Notes: generated by a model from the letters alone, not told the origin. Shown: positions 13,358-22,256, counted from the stretch's first letter. The stretch is DNA of 55,671 bases from Actinomycetes bacterium (GCA_021784205.1 JAJXTB010000006.1:1-55671), one strand, 5' to 3'. Numbers and translations are program-made.

Positions 13358-13385
13358 ATCCTAGGACGTCGAATCGAGGCGTGAA
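13358..13385 (-). promoter_or_regulatory. Predicted fbiC promoter (leaderless type)
   Basis: TAGGAT (13363-13358) is 6 nt upstream of the fbiC ATG, with TTCACG (13385-13380) 16 nt before it as a weak -35. The 115-bp gap after tal gives room for a separate promoter. Confidence 0.5.
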
Positions 13386-13466
13386 CCGTGCTCGCACCGA
13401 TGTCGAAAGGAGAGTCGCCACCAGCGCCGCATGAAAGCACGAACACTGCAACGTTGAGTCGGGAAA

Positions 13467-14579
13467 CTACGTGAGTCGCGACTGGGCGGCCGCGACGGTC
13501 GTGAGAACCTCCTCGTAGGAGGCCACGAAGGCGGTGACACCTTCTCGCTCGAGCTGAGCGGTCACCTCAGACATCGACACCTCGGGTTCCAGGGCGTCGA
13601 GTCGCGACGCCTCTGCGCGGCGAATTGTCGTGTCGAGCAAGAGCGACGCAGCGAACCTCCCGTGGTCTAACGCCGCGTCGAGTGTCGCGTCAGGCATCGT
13701 GTTCACGGTCTCCGGGGCCACGAGTGCGTTCACGTAGAGCAGGTCGTCGTAGAGGGGATTTTTCGTCGACGTCGACGCCCACAGCGGACGCTGGACCTGG
13801 GCCCCACGGCCGAGCAACTCGAGGATCTCGGGCGAGTCAAAGAGCCTCTGGTAGGTGTCGTAGGCCTGGGCCGCTTGAGCGTTAGCCGCCGTGCCTCGAC
13901 GCGGGTCGCCGTCGGGCAACAGCTTGTCCACGGCGACGTCGACGCGCGAGACAAAGAAGGAGGCCACGCTCGCCAGGCGCGAGATGTCGTGGCCCGCCGC
14001 GATAGCCCCGCGCAGACCTTTCGCCCACGCGCCGATCACGTCGGCGTAGCGGTCGACCGAAAAGATCAGCGTGACGTTGACGTTCACGCCGTGTGAGAGA
14101 ACCTCGCTGATCGCAGGCAGGCCTTCGACCGTGGCGGGGATTTTGATCATGAGATTCCCCCGGTCCACTTCGTTCCACAATCGCAGGGCCGAGGCAATCG
14201 TCGCTTCGGTGTCGCGCGCCAGTCGCGGGGAGACTTCGAGCGAGACGAATCCGTCGCCGTGGCGACGGCGGCCGGATGCCAGGTCGGCTTGAGCCGCCTG
14301 GTGAACGCCAGCCAGCACGTCGCAGGCGTTGCGAACGTCGCCCACGGCGAGCGTTTCGAAGAGCGCCTCGGGCTCGAGAGGGCCGGCGTGGCGGATTGCA
14401 TCGTCGTAGGCCGTCGACGTGGCCAGTGCCTTAGCGAAGATCGACGGATTCGACGTCACGCCGCGAACACCCTGTTCGACCAGTCGCGCCAGCGTGCCGT
14501 CCTGGAGCCAGTCGCGGCGGATGTTGTCGATCCACGGACTCTGTCCGTAGACCTCGTAGAGGTCGTTGAGTCTGGTCAT
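13467..14579 (-). CDS. tal: Transaldolase
   Basis: Transaldolase of the pentose phosphate pathway; it moves a dihydroxyacetone unit between sedoheptulose 7-phosphate and glyceraldehyde 3-phosphate. The 370-residue protein has GVTSNPSIFAKA near residue 40 and the Schiff-base lysine Lys146 in NLMIKIPAT, with SLEVSP at 113-118. Its length matches the actinobacterial Tal form. The ATG overlaps the transketolase stop (ATGA), so tkt-tal form one translationally coupled unit. Confidence 0.96.
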   Translation of the reverse strand: MTRLNDLYEVYGQSPWIDNIRRDWLQDGTLARLVEQGVRGVTSNPSIFAKALATSTAYDDAIRHAGPLEPEALFETLAVGDVRNACDVLAGVHQAAQADLASGRRRHGDGFVSLEVSPRLARDTEATIASALRLWNEVDRGNLMIKIPATVEGLPAISEVLSHGVNVNVTLIFSVDRYADVIGAWAKGLRGAIAAGHDISRLASVASFFVSRVDVAVDKLLPDGDPRRGTAANAQAAQAYDTYQRLFDSPEILELLGRGAQVQRPLWASTSTKNPLYDDLLYVNALVAPETVNTMPDATLDAALDHGRFAASLLLDTTIRRAEASRLDALEPEVSMSEVTAQLEREGVTAFVASYEEVLTTVAAAQSRLT

Positions 14580-16567
14580 TGGTGTAGCTCCTCCATGACG
14601 TGGGCCACCAGGGCGTCGGCGTTGAGCCCGAAGTGCTCGAACAGGTACGGAGCGGGTCCGGAGAGCCCGAAAGTGTCGATACCGATGGCGTGGTCGACGT
14701 AGCGGAACCAGCCGAGCGTGGCCCCGGCCTCGAGTGCGACTGAGGGGACGTCACGGCGCAGTACCGACGCACGGTACGCGTCGCTCTGCTCTTCGAAGCA
14801 TTCCCAGCAGGGCAGGGCCACGACGCGAGTCGCGACGCCGCGTCGTGCGAGCTCCTCGTTCGCGGCCAGGCACTGGGACACCTCAGAGCCCGTGCCGACC
14901 AAGGTGTAGCGGGCACCGGGGTCCTCGCGCACGACGTAGCCGCCACGGTGGGCCCCCTCGGCCGACGCCACGGCGTCGTCGCCGTCAAAGACTGCGACGT
15001 CCTGGCGCGAGAGGACGAGCGCCGTCGCCGGGGGATGGGCCTTGGACAGGTAGCGGCCCACGAGGTCGAGCGTCTCGTTCGCGTCGCTCGGGCGCACTAC
15101 GTGAAGGTGGGGCATCGCCCGCAGGCTCATCAAGTGCTCGACCGGCTGGTGCGTGGGACCGTCTTCGCCAACGCCCACCGAGTCGTGGGTGAAGACAAAC
15201 AGCGCGCTGGCGTGACTTAGTGCCGCCAGGCGAATCGCGGGGCGCATGTAGTCGCTAAAGACGAAAAACGTTGAGCCGACCGGACGCACGCCGCCGTGGT
15301 GGGCCTGGCCAACGAGGATGGCGCCCATGGCGAACTCGCGCACGCCGTAGTGGATCTGACGACCTCCGGGGTGGGCGACGCCCTGCGCCTGGGTGCCTTT
15401 CAAGATGACGCCGGTGTTGTCGGTGAGATCGGCCGATCCCGCCGTCATCGCGTGAGTCTGGGGGAAGTACGTGTCCATCGCGCGTTGGAGGGCCTTGCGC
15501 GTCGCCACCATGGTGGCGCTCTCGAAGGGGACGGGGTGTTCCCTGAAGTGGGCGGCACCGTTGGAGTCAAGCTGCTCACGGAGGTGCCGTCCGGCCTCAC
15601 CCGATGCCGCCAGGCGCTCGTACCACGCGATGCGCGTCTCGCGGCGTGGCGCCAATCCCTCGAGCAGACCCTCACGAATCGTCGGGTCCAGGTGGAAGGG
15701 CTCGTCGACGACGCCGAGGAGGGCCTTGGCAGCCGAAATCGATTCGGCCGAGAAGGGCGAGCCGTGGGCCTCGCGTCGGTCCATCATGTCCACCGCTGGA
15801 AAGCCGATGTGTGAGCGCAGGATGACGAGCGTGGGCCGCTCGGTCTCGGCCATAGCCTCGTGGGCCGCGGCCTCGAGGGTGTCGGGCAGGTTGGCCGCCT
15901 CGCCGAGCTCGATCACGTGCCAGCCGTAGGCGCGAAATCGCATCGCGGTGTCGTCGTGCAGTGCCAGCTCGGTGGGACCGTCGATGGTGATGTGGTTGTC
16001 GTCGTAGAACACGGTGAGTCGATCGAGGCCGAGTGAGCCCGCGAGCGACGCCGCCTCGTGGCTGATGCCCTCTTCGATACAGCCGTCACCGGCCAGCACC
16101 CAGGTGCGGTGGCTCACCAGAGTCTCGCCGTAGTCCTCGCGCAGGACGCGTTCGGCGATCGCCATGCCGACGCCGTTGGCCACCCCTTGGCCCAGGGGAC
16201 CCGTCGTTACCTCCACCGTCGGCGCGTGTCCGCGCTCGGGGTGGCCGGGTGTGCGCGAGTGGGGCTGGCGAAAGTTGCGCAGGTCCTCGCCGCTCAGGTC
16301 GTAGCCGAAGGCGTTGGCGAGCCCGTACTGCAGGATCGACGCGTGCCCACAACTGAGAATGAATCGATCCCTGTCGGGCCACTCCGGCGCGGTCGGGTCG
16401 TGGCGCATCACGCGATTGAAGAGCGTCACGCCGAGGGGAGCGAGCGCCATGGCTGTGCCACTGTGGCCCGACTTGGCCGCCGCGGGGGCGTCCATGGCCA
16501 GTGCCACGATCTGACGGATCGCCCGGCCCTCGAGTTCATTGGCACCGGGATAGAGATCGTCGATCAT
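14576..16567 (-). CDS. tkt: Transketolase
   Basis: This thiamine-diphosphate enzyme transfers two-carbon units in the pentose phosphate pathway. It has 663 residues, full length. GHSGTAMALAPL near the N-terminus and the ThDP-binding stretch GDGCIEEGISHEAA ending in FYDDNHITID are present. The pyrimidine domain has HDSVGVGEDGPTHQPVEHL, with the His that contacts the cofactor. The ATG at 16567 is preceded by TACTGT 7 nt upstream. It is the first gene of tkt-tal, and the thiO-thiS genes in the same window feed its cofactor. Confidence 0.96.
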   Translation of the reverse strand: MIDDLYPGANELEGRAIRQIVALAMDAPAAAKSGHSGTAMALAPLGVTLFNRVMRHDPTAPEWPDRDRFILSCGHASILQYGLANAFGYDLSGEDLRNFRQPHSRTPGHPERGHAPTVEVTTGPLGQGVANGVGMAIAERVLREDYGETLVSHRTWVLAGDGCIEEGISHEAASLAGSLGLDRLTVFYDDNHITIDGPTELALHDDTAMRFRAYGWHVIELGEAANLPDTLEAAAHEAMAETERPTLVILRSHIGFPAVDMMDRREAHGSPFSAESISAAKALLGVVDEPFHLDPTIREGLLEGLAPRRETRIAWYERLAASGEAGRHLREQLDSNGAAHFREHPVPFESATMVATRKALQRAMDTYFPQTHAMTAGSADLTDNTGVILKGTQAQGVAHPGGRQIHYGVREFAMGAILVGQAHHGGVRPVGSTFFVFSDYMRPAIRLAALSHASALFVFTHDSVGVGEDGPTHQPVEHLMSLRAMPHLHVVRPSDANETLDLVGRYLSKAHPPATALVLSRQDVAVFDGDDAVASAEGAHRGGYVVREDPGARYTLVGTGSEVSQCLAANEELARRGVATRVVALPCWECFEEQSDAYRASVLRRDVPSVALEAGATLGWFRYVDHAIGIDTFGLSGPAPYLFEHFGLNADALVAHVMEELHQ

Positions 16568-16574
16568 GGCTAGA

Positions 16575-16580
16575 ACAGTA
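16575..16580 (-). promoter_or_regulatory. Predicted -10 of tkt-tal
   Basis: TACTGT sits 7 nt before the tkt ATG inside a 58-bp divergent gap. There is no clear -35. Confidence 0.45.
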
Positions 16581-16613
16581 ACAATTCGTCGCGGGGCCCG
16601 ACCGAACCAGGGC

Positions 16614-16619
16614 TAGCCT
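16614..16619 (+). promoter_or_regulatory. Predicted -10 of the PaaI-like thioesterase gene
   Basis: TAGCCT ends 6 nt before the GTG start, the same geometry as the other leaderless-type promoters. It shares the divergent gap with tkt. Confidence 0.45.
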
Positions 16620-16625
16620 CGGGTC

Positions 16626-17024
16626 GTGCCACTCCAGGTGCCGCCGAACTGCGATCTCACCCTCGGGCTGACCTGTCTGGACAAGAACACGCCGGGCACG
16701 AGCGTCTGGTCGATGATTGCCGACGAGCGATTCGCCAACCCGGCCGGGCTCGTTCAGGGCGGCTTCCTCGGGGCCTTCGCCGACTCCGCAATGGGCGCCT
16801 GCGCCGTGTCGAGCATCGGAACTCGCAAGGTCTACGTCACCAACACGGAGATGAAAATTTCGTTTCTCCGCCCGGTCCTGGTCGGCTCCCGGCTGACCTG
16901 CACCGCCACGAGCACCAAGGAGGGCCGCAGCGTCGTTTTCGTCGCCGCGCGCATCACCGATGACACACACAACCTCGTGGCCACGGCGAGCTCGAGCTAC
17001 CTGGTCAAAGAGCGCAGTGAGTAG
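16626..17024 (+). CDS. PaaI-like hotdog thioesterase
   Basis: A 132-residue single hotdog domain of the PaaI/acyl-CoA thioesterase family, which hydrolyses acyl-CoA thioesters. The active-site loop reads NPAGLVQGGFLGAFADSAMG (residues 39-58), with Gln in place of the usual His of HGG and Asp53 as the likely catalytic acid. TEMKISFLRPV is the conserved second half. The GTG start at 16626 was chosen because of the TAGCCT hexamer 6 nt upstream and because upstream sequence holds no further start. It may be the first gene of the long plus-strand run. The substrate is unknown. Confidence 0.82.
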   Translation: MPLQVPPNCDLTLGLTCLDKNTPGTSVWSMIADERFANPAGLVQGGFLGAFADSAMGACAVSSIGTRKVYVTNTEMKISFLRPVLVGSRLTCTATSTKEGRSVVFVAARITDDTHNLVATASSSYLVKERSE

Positions 17025-17027
17025 GCT
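17022..17027 (+). promoter_or_regulatory. Predicted -10 for the small membrane-protein/trmI run
   Basis: TAGGCT, which includes the TAG stop of the thioesterase gene, ends 6 nt before the GTG at 17034. Confidence 0.4.
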
Positions 17028-17033
17028 GAGGCC

Positions 17034-17387
17034 GTGAAGCTTCCGTCCTGGCGCAAGGTCATGAAGGGCGCCTCGCTCCAGCGTGACTTCGACGAGATTC
17101 GCTCACTGCTCGTGCGCTACGTGAAGGAAGAGACGGTCCAGCCCCTCAAGGACCTGGGTCGCTACGCGCTCTACGGTGCCGTCGGCTCGGTCTTCGTGGG
17201 CTTCGGCGCCCTATTGCTGCTGATGGGCGCGCTGCGCTTCCTCCAGGGCGAGTTCCCCGTCCTCGACGGTTCGCTCTCGTGGCTGCCGTACCTGATCGTC
17301 GCGGCCGTCGCGGCAATCGTGATCGTCCTGACGGCCTGGCGCATTGTCAGCGGTGAGGCCAAGCGGCGCCTGAAGAAGTCCACGTGA
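17034..17387 (+). CDS. Two-TM small membrane protein, holin-superfamily-like (phage holin 3/6 type)
   Basis: A 117-residue protein with an amphipathic N-terminal helix (residues 12-40, LVRYVKEETVQPLKDLGRY), two transmembrane segments (about 44-70 and 84-104) and a basic cytosolic tail ending KRRLKKST. This layout matches the small actinobacterial proteins annotated as phage holin family; there is no sign of a phage here. Its GTG start follows a TAGGCT hexamer. It overlaps the next gene by 4 nt and is probably part of a four-gene translational chain into trmI. The function is unknown. Confidence 0.75.
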   Translation: MKLPSWRKVMKGASLQRDFDEIRSLLVRYVKEETVQPLKDLGRYALYGAVGSVFVGFGALLLLMGALRFLQGEFPVLDGSLSWLPYLIVAAVAAIVIVLTAWRIVSGEAKRRLKKST

Positions 17388-17575
17388 GTCACGACTCGGC
17401 CACGCGACGCGAGCTGGCGAATTCGTTGCGGGCCCTGCTGCCGGCGGTTGAGCCGATCAAGGATGCCGCAGAGCAGCCGGCGACCATCGCCTCGGTGGGC
17501 GTCGGGGGCCTGCTGACGGGCTATTTCTGGGGGCGGCTGCGCGGGCGACGAATCGCGAAGCGACGTCGACGTTGA
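17384..17575 (+). CDS. Small membrane-associated basic protein, unknown
   Basis: 63 residues: a polar helix (1-30), a short Gly-rich hydrophobic stretch SVGVGGLLTGYFWG (37-50) and a very basic tail (RLRGRRIAKRRRR). It resembles a single-pass inner-membrane anchor with a cytosolic basic end. The GTG start overlaps the upstream stop (GTGA) and its own TGA overlaps the next TTG start. I do not recognise a named family. Confidence 0.65.
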   Translation: MSHDSATRRELANSLRALLPAVEPIKDAAEQPATIASVGVGGLLTGYFWGRLRGRRIAKRRRR

Positions 17576-17724
17576 TTCTCCGCCTCGCCCGTATCGCCAT
17601 GCGTAGCGCAACCCTTCGAGGGTTGAGCCAGCGCTCGTCGAAGTGGCTGGCCGTTGGGGCCATGATCGGCGTGCTGCGCGTGCTCGAGCGCCGTGGTCAG
17701 AAGCTCAGTCGTCGCGCGCGATGA
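17572..17724 (+). CDS. 50-residue basic protein with TTG start, unknown
   Basis: A short gene filling the space between two genes with exact 4-nt overlaps on both sides: TTGA with the upstream stop and ATGA with the trmI start. The product begins ILRLARIAMRSATL, has a central hydrophobic stretch WLAVGAMIGVLRVL and ends RRGQKLSRRAR, so it is basic with one possible membrane-binding helix. A downstream in-frame ATG at 17599 is the alternative start. Without this gene there would be an unusual gap in an otherwise gapless run. Confidence 0.55.
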   Translation: MILRLARIAMRSATLRGLSQRSSKWLAVGAMIGVLRVLERRGQKLSRRAR

Positions 17725-18494
17725 ACGCTGAACTTCGCCCGGGTGAACGGGTCATGCTGATCGACGCCAAGGACCGGCGCTACCTGATCACCCTGCGTGA
17801 GGGGGGTGCGTTTCACACCCACGCCGGCATCGTCCAGCACGATGATCTGATCGGTGTGAGCGAGGGAACGGTCGTGAGTGGTTCGGGGGAGCGTAGCTTC
17901 CTCGTCCTTCGCCCGACGCTGTCCGACGTTGTCCTGAAGATGCCCCGCGGCGCCCAGGTCATCTATCCCAAGGACCTAGGCGCGATCCTTATGCAGGCCG
18001 ACATCGCGCCGGGCATGCGCGTGCTCGAAGCCGGAGTGGGCTCGGGGGCGCTCTCGATGACCCTGCTGCGCGCGGGGGCAATGATCACCGCCTACGAGAT
18101 TCGCGAGGACTTCGCCGAGCAGGCTCGACGCAACGTCGTCGACCAGTTGGGACCCGAGGTCGCCTACGAGATTCACATCCGTGACGTCACCCAGGGAATC
18201 GAGCACCGCGATTTCGATCGCGTGATCCTGGACATGCCCGAACCCTGGGACGTCGTCGCCCACGCCGAGAACGCCCTACGCCCCGGTGGGATCTTTCTCG
18301 CATACCTGCCAACCATCAATCAGGTTCAGCAGCTACGTGACACTCTGCGCGACGCGGCCTTCGGCCTGGAAGAGACGGTCGAGATTCTTCGGAGAACCTG
18401 GCATGTGGAGCGCCGCTCGGTACGTCCGGACCACCGGATGGTGGCGCACACGGGATTCCTCACCAGTGCGCGGCGTCTGGTGAAAAAGGGCTAG
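17721..18494 (+). CDS. trmI: tRNA (adenine-N1)-methyltransferase TrmI (m1A58)
   Basis: A SAM-dependent enzyme that methylates A58 in the T-loop of tRNAs. It has 257 residues. The N-terminal beta domain (residues 1-70, with RYLITLREG) precedes the Rossmann methyltransferase domain: VLEAGVGSGALSM at 101-113 binds SAM and LDMPEPW is the DxPxPW catalytic loop. The ATG at 17721 matches the conserved short N-terminus and overlaps the upstream stop. In actinobacteria trmI typically lies just before the proteasome ATPase, as here. It is convergent with the ferredoxin and their stops overlap. Confidence 0.94.
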   Translation: MNAELRPGERVMLIDAKDRRYLITLREGGAFHTHAGIVQHDDLIGVSEGTVVSGSGERSFLVLRPTLSDVVLKMPRGAQVIYPKDLGAILMQADIAPGMRVLEAGVGSGALSMTLLRAGAMITAYEIREDFAEQARRNVVDQLGPEVAYEIHIRDVTQGIEHRDFDRVILDMPEPWDVVAHAENALRPGGIFLAYLPTINQVQQLRDTLRDAAFGLEETVEILRRTWHVERRSVRPDHRMVAHTGFLTSARRLVKKG

Positions 18495-18727
18495 TCGCGC
18501 TCGATGAAGATGCACTCGCCGGGGCACTCTTCGGAGGCCTCGACCACGGCGTCCTCGAGTCCGTCGGGCACGACCGCGACGCCCTGGGCGCCGCCGGGGT
18601 TGTTGCGCACGACGTCGCCTTCCTTCACGTAGGCGAGGCCGTCGTCGAGGAGCGTAAAGACCGCAGGACAGATTTCCTCACACAGGCCATCGCCGGTGCA
18701 CAGGTCCTGGTCGATCCAAACTTTCAT
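18491..18727 (-). CDS. Small ferredoxin with a single Fe-S cluster
   Basis: A 78-residue ferredoxin. Predicted ligands follow a Cys10-x2-Asp13-x2-Cys16 pattern (CTGDGLC) plus Cys68 in ECPGEC. Asp sits where the second Cys of a regular 4Fe-4S site would be, as in Pyrococcus-type ferredoxins, so a 3Fe-4S or Asp-ligated 4Fe-4S cluster is likely. Cys20 and Cys72 are extra and could form a disulfide. The ATG at 18727 has a strong GGAGGAAG site; upstream in-frame residues are not conserved. It is the only minus-strand gene between the thioesterase gene and the GNAT gene. It could donate electrons to P450s such as the one at 43288. Confidence 0.92.
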   Translation of the reverse strand: MKVWIDQDLCTGDGLCEEICPAVFTLLDDGLAYVKEGDVVRNNPGGAQGVAVVPDGLEDAVVEASEECPGECIFIERD

Positions 18728-18811
18728 GAACTTCCTCCGTGGCGCGTTCCGAGATGCCACTTTAGCGGTCGTCGGCCCCACTCCTGACGACCTGACCCCT
18801 CGGGCCTCACC

Positions 18812-18817
18812 TATGGT
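18812..18817 (+). promoter_or_regulatory. Predicted -10 of the Pup-proteasome operon
   Basis: TATGGT ends 6 nt before the arc/mpa ATG, in the divergent gap with the ferredoxin gene. No clear -35 is seen. Confidence 0.5.
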
Positions 18818-18823
18818 GAAGCC

Positions 18824-20551
18824 ATGGACGGCTCAGAGAGATTTCCGAACCCCGCCCAGGGGCGCGTTGAGGGTGCGCGCCCGTCACGCGAGGGTGATTT
18901 GGCCGCGGCGCTGCGGCGCATCGAGATGCTCGAGGAGCAGCTCCTTGAGTCGCGAGGGCAGTTGGCCCAGACCCGTTCGAACAACGAAAAGTTGACCATC
19001 ACCATCCAGCAGACTCGCGACCAGATCGCCGCCCTTCGCGACGAGGTGGAAAAGCTCACCCAGCCGCCAGCGGTCTACGGAACGTTCGCCGACTTCAACG
19101 ACGACGGCACGGTCGACGTCTTCGCCTCGGGACGCAAGATGCGTGTCGCCCTGCACCCGGGCATCGACCCGCGCGAGGTCTCGCGCGGCAACGAGGTGGT
19201 TCTCAACGAGTCCTTCACGGTCATCGCCGTGCGCGAGGCGGACGGCCAGGGTGAGGTAGTCACCGTCAAGGAGGTGCTCGACGGACGTCGGGTCCTGATC
19301 TACGGGCGTTCCGACGAAGAGCGTGTAGTGGAGATGGCCGACTCGCTGGCCGACGTGCGCCTGCGCAGCGGCGACGCGGTGCTGCTCGACCTGCGCTCGA
19401 ACCTGCTCACCGAGCGCCTGGTGCGCCAGGAGGCCGAAGAACTCGTCCTCGAAGAGGTGCCCGACATCACCTACGCCGACGTGGGCGGCCTCGACGCACA
19501 GATCGAGTCCATCGTCGACGCCGTCGAATTGCCCTACCTGCACCGCGCACTCTTTCAGGACTACGAGCTGCCGGCGCCCAAGGGGATCCTCCTCTACGGT
19601 CCGCCGGGATGCGGCAAGACGCTGATCGCCAAGGCGGTGGCCAACTCACTCTCGGCGAAGGTCGCCGAGATGACGGGCAATCGCAACGTTCGCTCCTACT
19701 TCTTGAACATCAAGGGTCCTGAGCTGCTCAATAAGTACGTCGGCGAGACGGAGCGCCAGATCCGCCTGGTGTTCCAGCGCGCGCGAGAAAAGGCCGAAGA
19801 GGGCGTGCCGGTCATCGTGTTCTTCGACGAGATGGACTCGTTGTTTCGTACGCGCGGCACGGGAATCAGCTCGGACATGGAGTCGACCATCGTGCCCCAG
19901 CTCCTCGCTGAGATCGACGGCGTGGAGTCCCTGCGAGACGTGATCGTGATCGGTGCGACCAACCGCGAGGATCTCATCGACCCGGCCATTCTGCGCCCGG
20001 GCCGCCTCGACGTGAAGATCAAGATCGAACGGCCCGACGCGGAGGCGGCGAGCTCGATCTTCCAGCGCTATCTGCACCGCGGCCTGCCCATCGACGAGCA
20101 TCAGGTCCGCGAGCTCGGTGGGGGAGACCGCGACAAGGCGGTGTCAGTGATGATCGAACAGACCGTGGCCGGGATGTATCGCATCGACGATGAGAACCGC
20201 TTCCTTGAGGTGACCTACCAGGGCGGTGACAAGGAAGTGCTGTACTTCAAGGACTTCGCCTCGGGTGCAATGATTGAGAACGTCGTTCGTCGGGCGAAGA
20301 AGCTCGCCGTCAAGCGCGAGATTGCCGGCAACGGCCGGGGACTTCGGGTCGAGGACCTCACCGAGTCGATCCGCCAGGAGTTCCGCGAAAATGAGGACTT
20401 GCCCAACACGACCAACCCCGATGACTGGGCTCGCATTTCGGGCAAGAAGGGTGAGCGCATCGTCTTTATCCGTACCCTCGTCAATCGCGAAGAGGCCAAC
20501 GTGAACGGCGGGCGCTCGATTCAGCACGTCGGAACCGGCCAGTACCTCTAG
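18824..20551 (+). CDS. arc: Proteasome-associated AAA ATPase (ARC/Mpa)
   Basis: A hexameric ring ATPase that captures pupylated proteins, unfolds them and feeds them into the 20S proteasome. It has 575 residues. The N-terminal coiled coil (about 25-80) binds Pup. Tandem OB-fold interdomain follows (82-205). The AAA module has Walker A GPPGCGKT at 259-266 and Walker B VIVFFDE at 330-336. The C-terminus ends GQYL, the exposed Tyr motif that docks into the proteasome alpha ring. The ATG at 18824 has a TATGGT hexamer 6 nt upstream. It is the first gene of the arc-dop-pup-prcB-prcA-pafA run. Confidence 0.97.
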   Translation: MDGSERFPNPAQGRVEGARPSREGDLAAALRRIEMLEEQLLESRGQLAQTRSNNEKLTITIQQTRDQIAALRDEVEKLTQPPAVYGTFADFNDDGTVDVFASGRKMRVALHPGIDPREVSRGNEVVLNESFTVIAVREADGQGEVVTVKEVLDGRRVLIYGRSDEERVVEMADSLADVRLRSGDAVLLDLRSNLLTERLVRQEAEELVLEEVPDITYADVGGLDAQIESIVDAVELPYLHRALFQDYELPAPKGILLYGPPGCGKTLIAKAVANSLSAKVAEMTGNRNVRSYFLNIKGPELLNKYVGETERQIRLVFQRAREKAEEGVPVIVFFDEMDSLFRTRGTGISSDMESTIVPQLLAEIDGVESLRDVIVIGATNREDLIDPAILRPGRLDVKIKIERPDAEAASSIFQRYLHRGLPIDEHQVRELGGGDRDKAVSVMIEQTVAGMYRIDDENRFLEVTYQGGDKEVLYFKDFASGAMIENVVRRAKKLAVKREIAGNGRGLRVEDLTESIRQEFRENEDLPNTTNPDDWARISGKKGERIVFIRTLVNREEANVNGGRSIQHVGTGQYL

Positions 20552-20561
20552 GTCCATTGGC

Positions 20562-22049
20562 GTGGCGATAGAGAAGGTCCTCGGGATCGAGACCGAATAC
20601 GGGATCGCGGGCGGGCCCGACCAGGATCCGATCCTGGCTTCGAGCATCATCGTCAACGCCTACGCCCAGCAGGGGGCCTCGCGCATCAACTGGGACTTCG
20701 AAGGCGAGACGCCTGACCTCGACGCGCGGGGGCTTTCGGGGCTGACCGCGTTCGCTCCGATCGTCGAGACCCATCTGGCCAACACGGTCCTGTCCAATGG
20801 CGCGCGTCTCTACGTCGATCACGCCCACCCCGAATATTCCTCGCCCGAGTGTCGCACGCCCCTCGAGGCGACCCTCTACGACATCGCCGGCGAAGAGGTG
20901 ATGCGCCGCGCCCTCAGCGCGGCCAACGCAGGCCTCGAACCTCCCGACGCGATCACCATGTACAAGAACAACTCCGACGGCAAGGGGAACTCCTACGGCA
21001 CCCACGAGAACTACCTCGTGAGCCGCAAGGTGGACTTCTCCGACGTGGTGCGCGCGATGGTGCCGCACTTCGTCTCGCGCCAGGTCGTGGTGGGTGCGGG
21101 CAAGGTCGGCGCGGAGACCGACGACGCGTTGAGCCACGCTCCGTCGTTCCAGCTAAGCCAGCGTGCCGAGTTTTTCGAAGAGGTCGTGGGACTCGAGACC
21201 ACCCTGAAGCGGCCGATCATCAACACCCGCGACGAACCGCACTCCGATGCGGAGCGCTTTCGCCGACTCCACGTCATCATCGGCGACGCGAACATGAGTC
21301 AGGTCGCCACCTTCGTCAAGCTCGGCTCCACGGCGCTGCTGCTCGCCGTGCTCGAGGACCGTGGCGCGGCCGTCTTTCCGCCCTCGCCTCGCCATCCAGT
21401 TCGCGCAGTGCGCCACTTCGCCCTCGACCCGAGCCTTCAGGCGGTCGAACAGGCTGACAACGGTGAGAGCTACAGCGCCTGGGACCTCCAGGACGCCCTC
21501 TGGCACCTCGCCCAGGACTACGTGGCCGACACGGGCGCGAGCGCCGTGGCCCCCGAGACCGAAGTGGCCGAGATCCTTACCCAGTGGCGCGAGATGCTCG
21601 ACGGCGTGCGTGCAGACCCCTCGGGCGTCGCCGACCGGGTGGACTGGGCCGCCAAGCAACGCGTCCTGCAGGGCTATCGCGAGCGCCACGACCTGTCCGA
21701 CACCGACGCGCGCCTGCGCGCAATCGACCTGCAGTACCACGACTTGCGGCCCGAGAGGTCCCTCTCGGCACGGGTGGGGCTACGGCGTCTCTTCGAGGTG
21801 TCGCCGGTGCGCGACGCCGTCCACAACCCCCCGCGCAGCACCCGGGCTTTCTTTCGCGGCCGGTGCGTCGAGCGCTTTCCCGACGAGATCGTGGCAGCGA
21901 ATTGGGACTCACTCGTCTTCGATCTGGGCGACGGACCGCTCCAGCGCGTGCCCATGATGGACCCCCTGCGGGGTACCGCAGATTTGACCGAGAACTTGCT
22001 AGAAACGAGTACGAGCGCCGCCGACCTACTGAGGGCGCTCGACGGCTAG
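20562..22049 (+). CDS. dop: Pup deamidase/depupylase Dop
   Basis: Dop deamidates the C-terminal Gln of Pup to Glu and also removes Pup from substrates. The 495-residue, glutamine-synthetase-like fold opens with VLGIETEYGI (Glu10 and Glu12 for ATP-Mg). Asp86 in LYVDHAHPEYSS is the conserved catalytic aspartate. The loop around residues 45-65 is where Dop carries an insertion that PafA lacks. GTG at 20562 is 10 nt after arc. It is paralogous to pafA at 23744, with shared NNSDG/NNTDS, SYGTHENY/SYGCHENY and RPIINTRDEPH motifs. Confidence 0.96.
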   Translation: MAIEKVLGIETEYGIAGGPDQDPILASSIIVNAYAQQGASRINWDFEGETPDLDARGLSGLTAFAPIVETHLANTVLSNGARLYVDHAHPEYSSPECRTPLEATLYDIAGEEVMRRALSAANAGLEPPDAITMYKNNSDGKGNSYGTHENYLVSRKVDFSDVVRAMVPHFVSRQVVVGAGKVGAETDDALSHAPSFQLSQRAEFFEEVVGLETTLKRPIINTRDEPHSDAERFRRLHVIIGDANMSQVATFVKLGSTALLLAVLEDRGAAVFPPSPRHPVRAVRHFALDPSLQAVEQADNGESYSAWDLQDALWHLAQDYVADTGASAVAPETEVAEILTQWREMLDGVRADPSGVADRVDWAAKQRVLQGYRERHDLSDTDARLRAIDLQYHDLRPERSLSARVGLRRLFEVSPVRDAVHNPPRSTRAFFRGRCVERFPDEIVAANWDSLVFDLGDGPLQRVPMMDPLRGTADLTENLLETSTSAADLLRALDG

Positions 22050-22059
22050 AACGGATTGT

Positions 22060-22254
22060 ATGACTGAGCAGGAAAGAATTCAGAAGCAACGCACCACTCG
22101 GACCGCTGCGGAGGCGCCCGAGGTGAGCATCGACACGACCAAGGGTGAGCAGTTGAAGGCCGATCTCGACGACCTGCTGGACGAGATAGACGAAGTCCTC
22201 GAAGAGAACGCCGAGGAGTTCGTGCGCAACTACGTTCAAAAGGGCGGTCAGTAG
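22060..22254 (+). CDS. pup: Prokaryotic ubiquitin-like protein Pup
   Basis: A 64-residue intrinsically disordered tag that is coupled to lysines of target proteins. It ends in GGQ, so Dop must deamidate it to GGE before ligation by PafA. The central and C-terminal acidic helix (LKADLDDLLDEIDEVLEENAEEFV contains the ARC-binding segment, residues 32-55) precedes VRNYVQKGGQ. The Lys/Arg-containing N-terminus is what the ATPase engages. It sits directly before prcB, the standard order. Confidence 0.97.
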   Translation: MTEQERIQKQRTTRTAAEAPEVSIDTTKGEQLKADLDDLLDEIDEVLEENAEEFVRNYVQKGGQ

Positions 22255-22256
22255 CC

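Noticed and set aside
17034..17387. Holin-like protein as evidence of a prophage
   Set aside because: No other phage gene is nearby, and the surroundings are conserved chromosomal genes.
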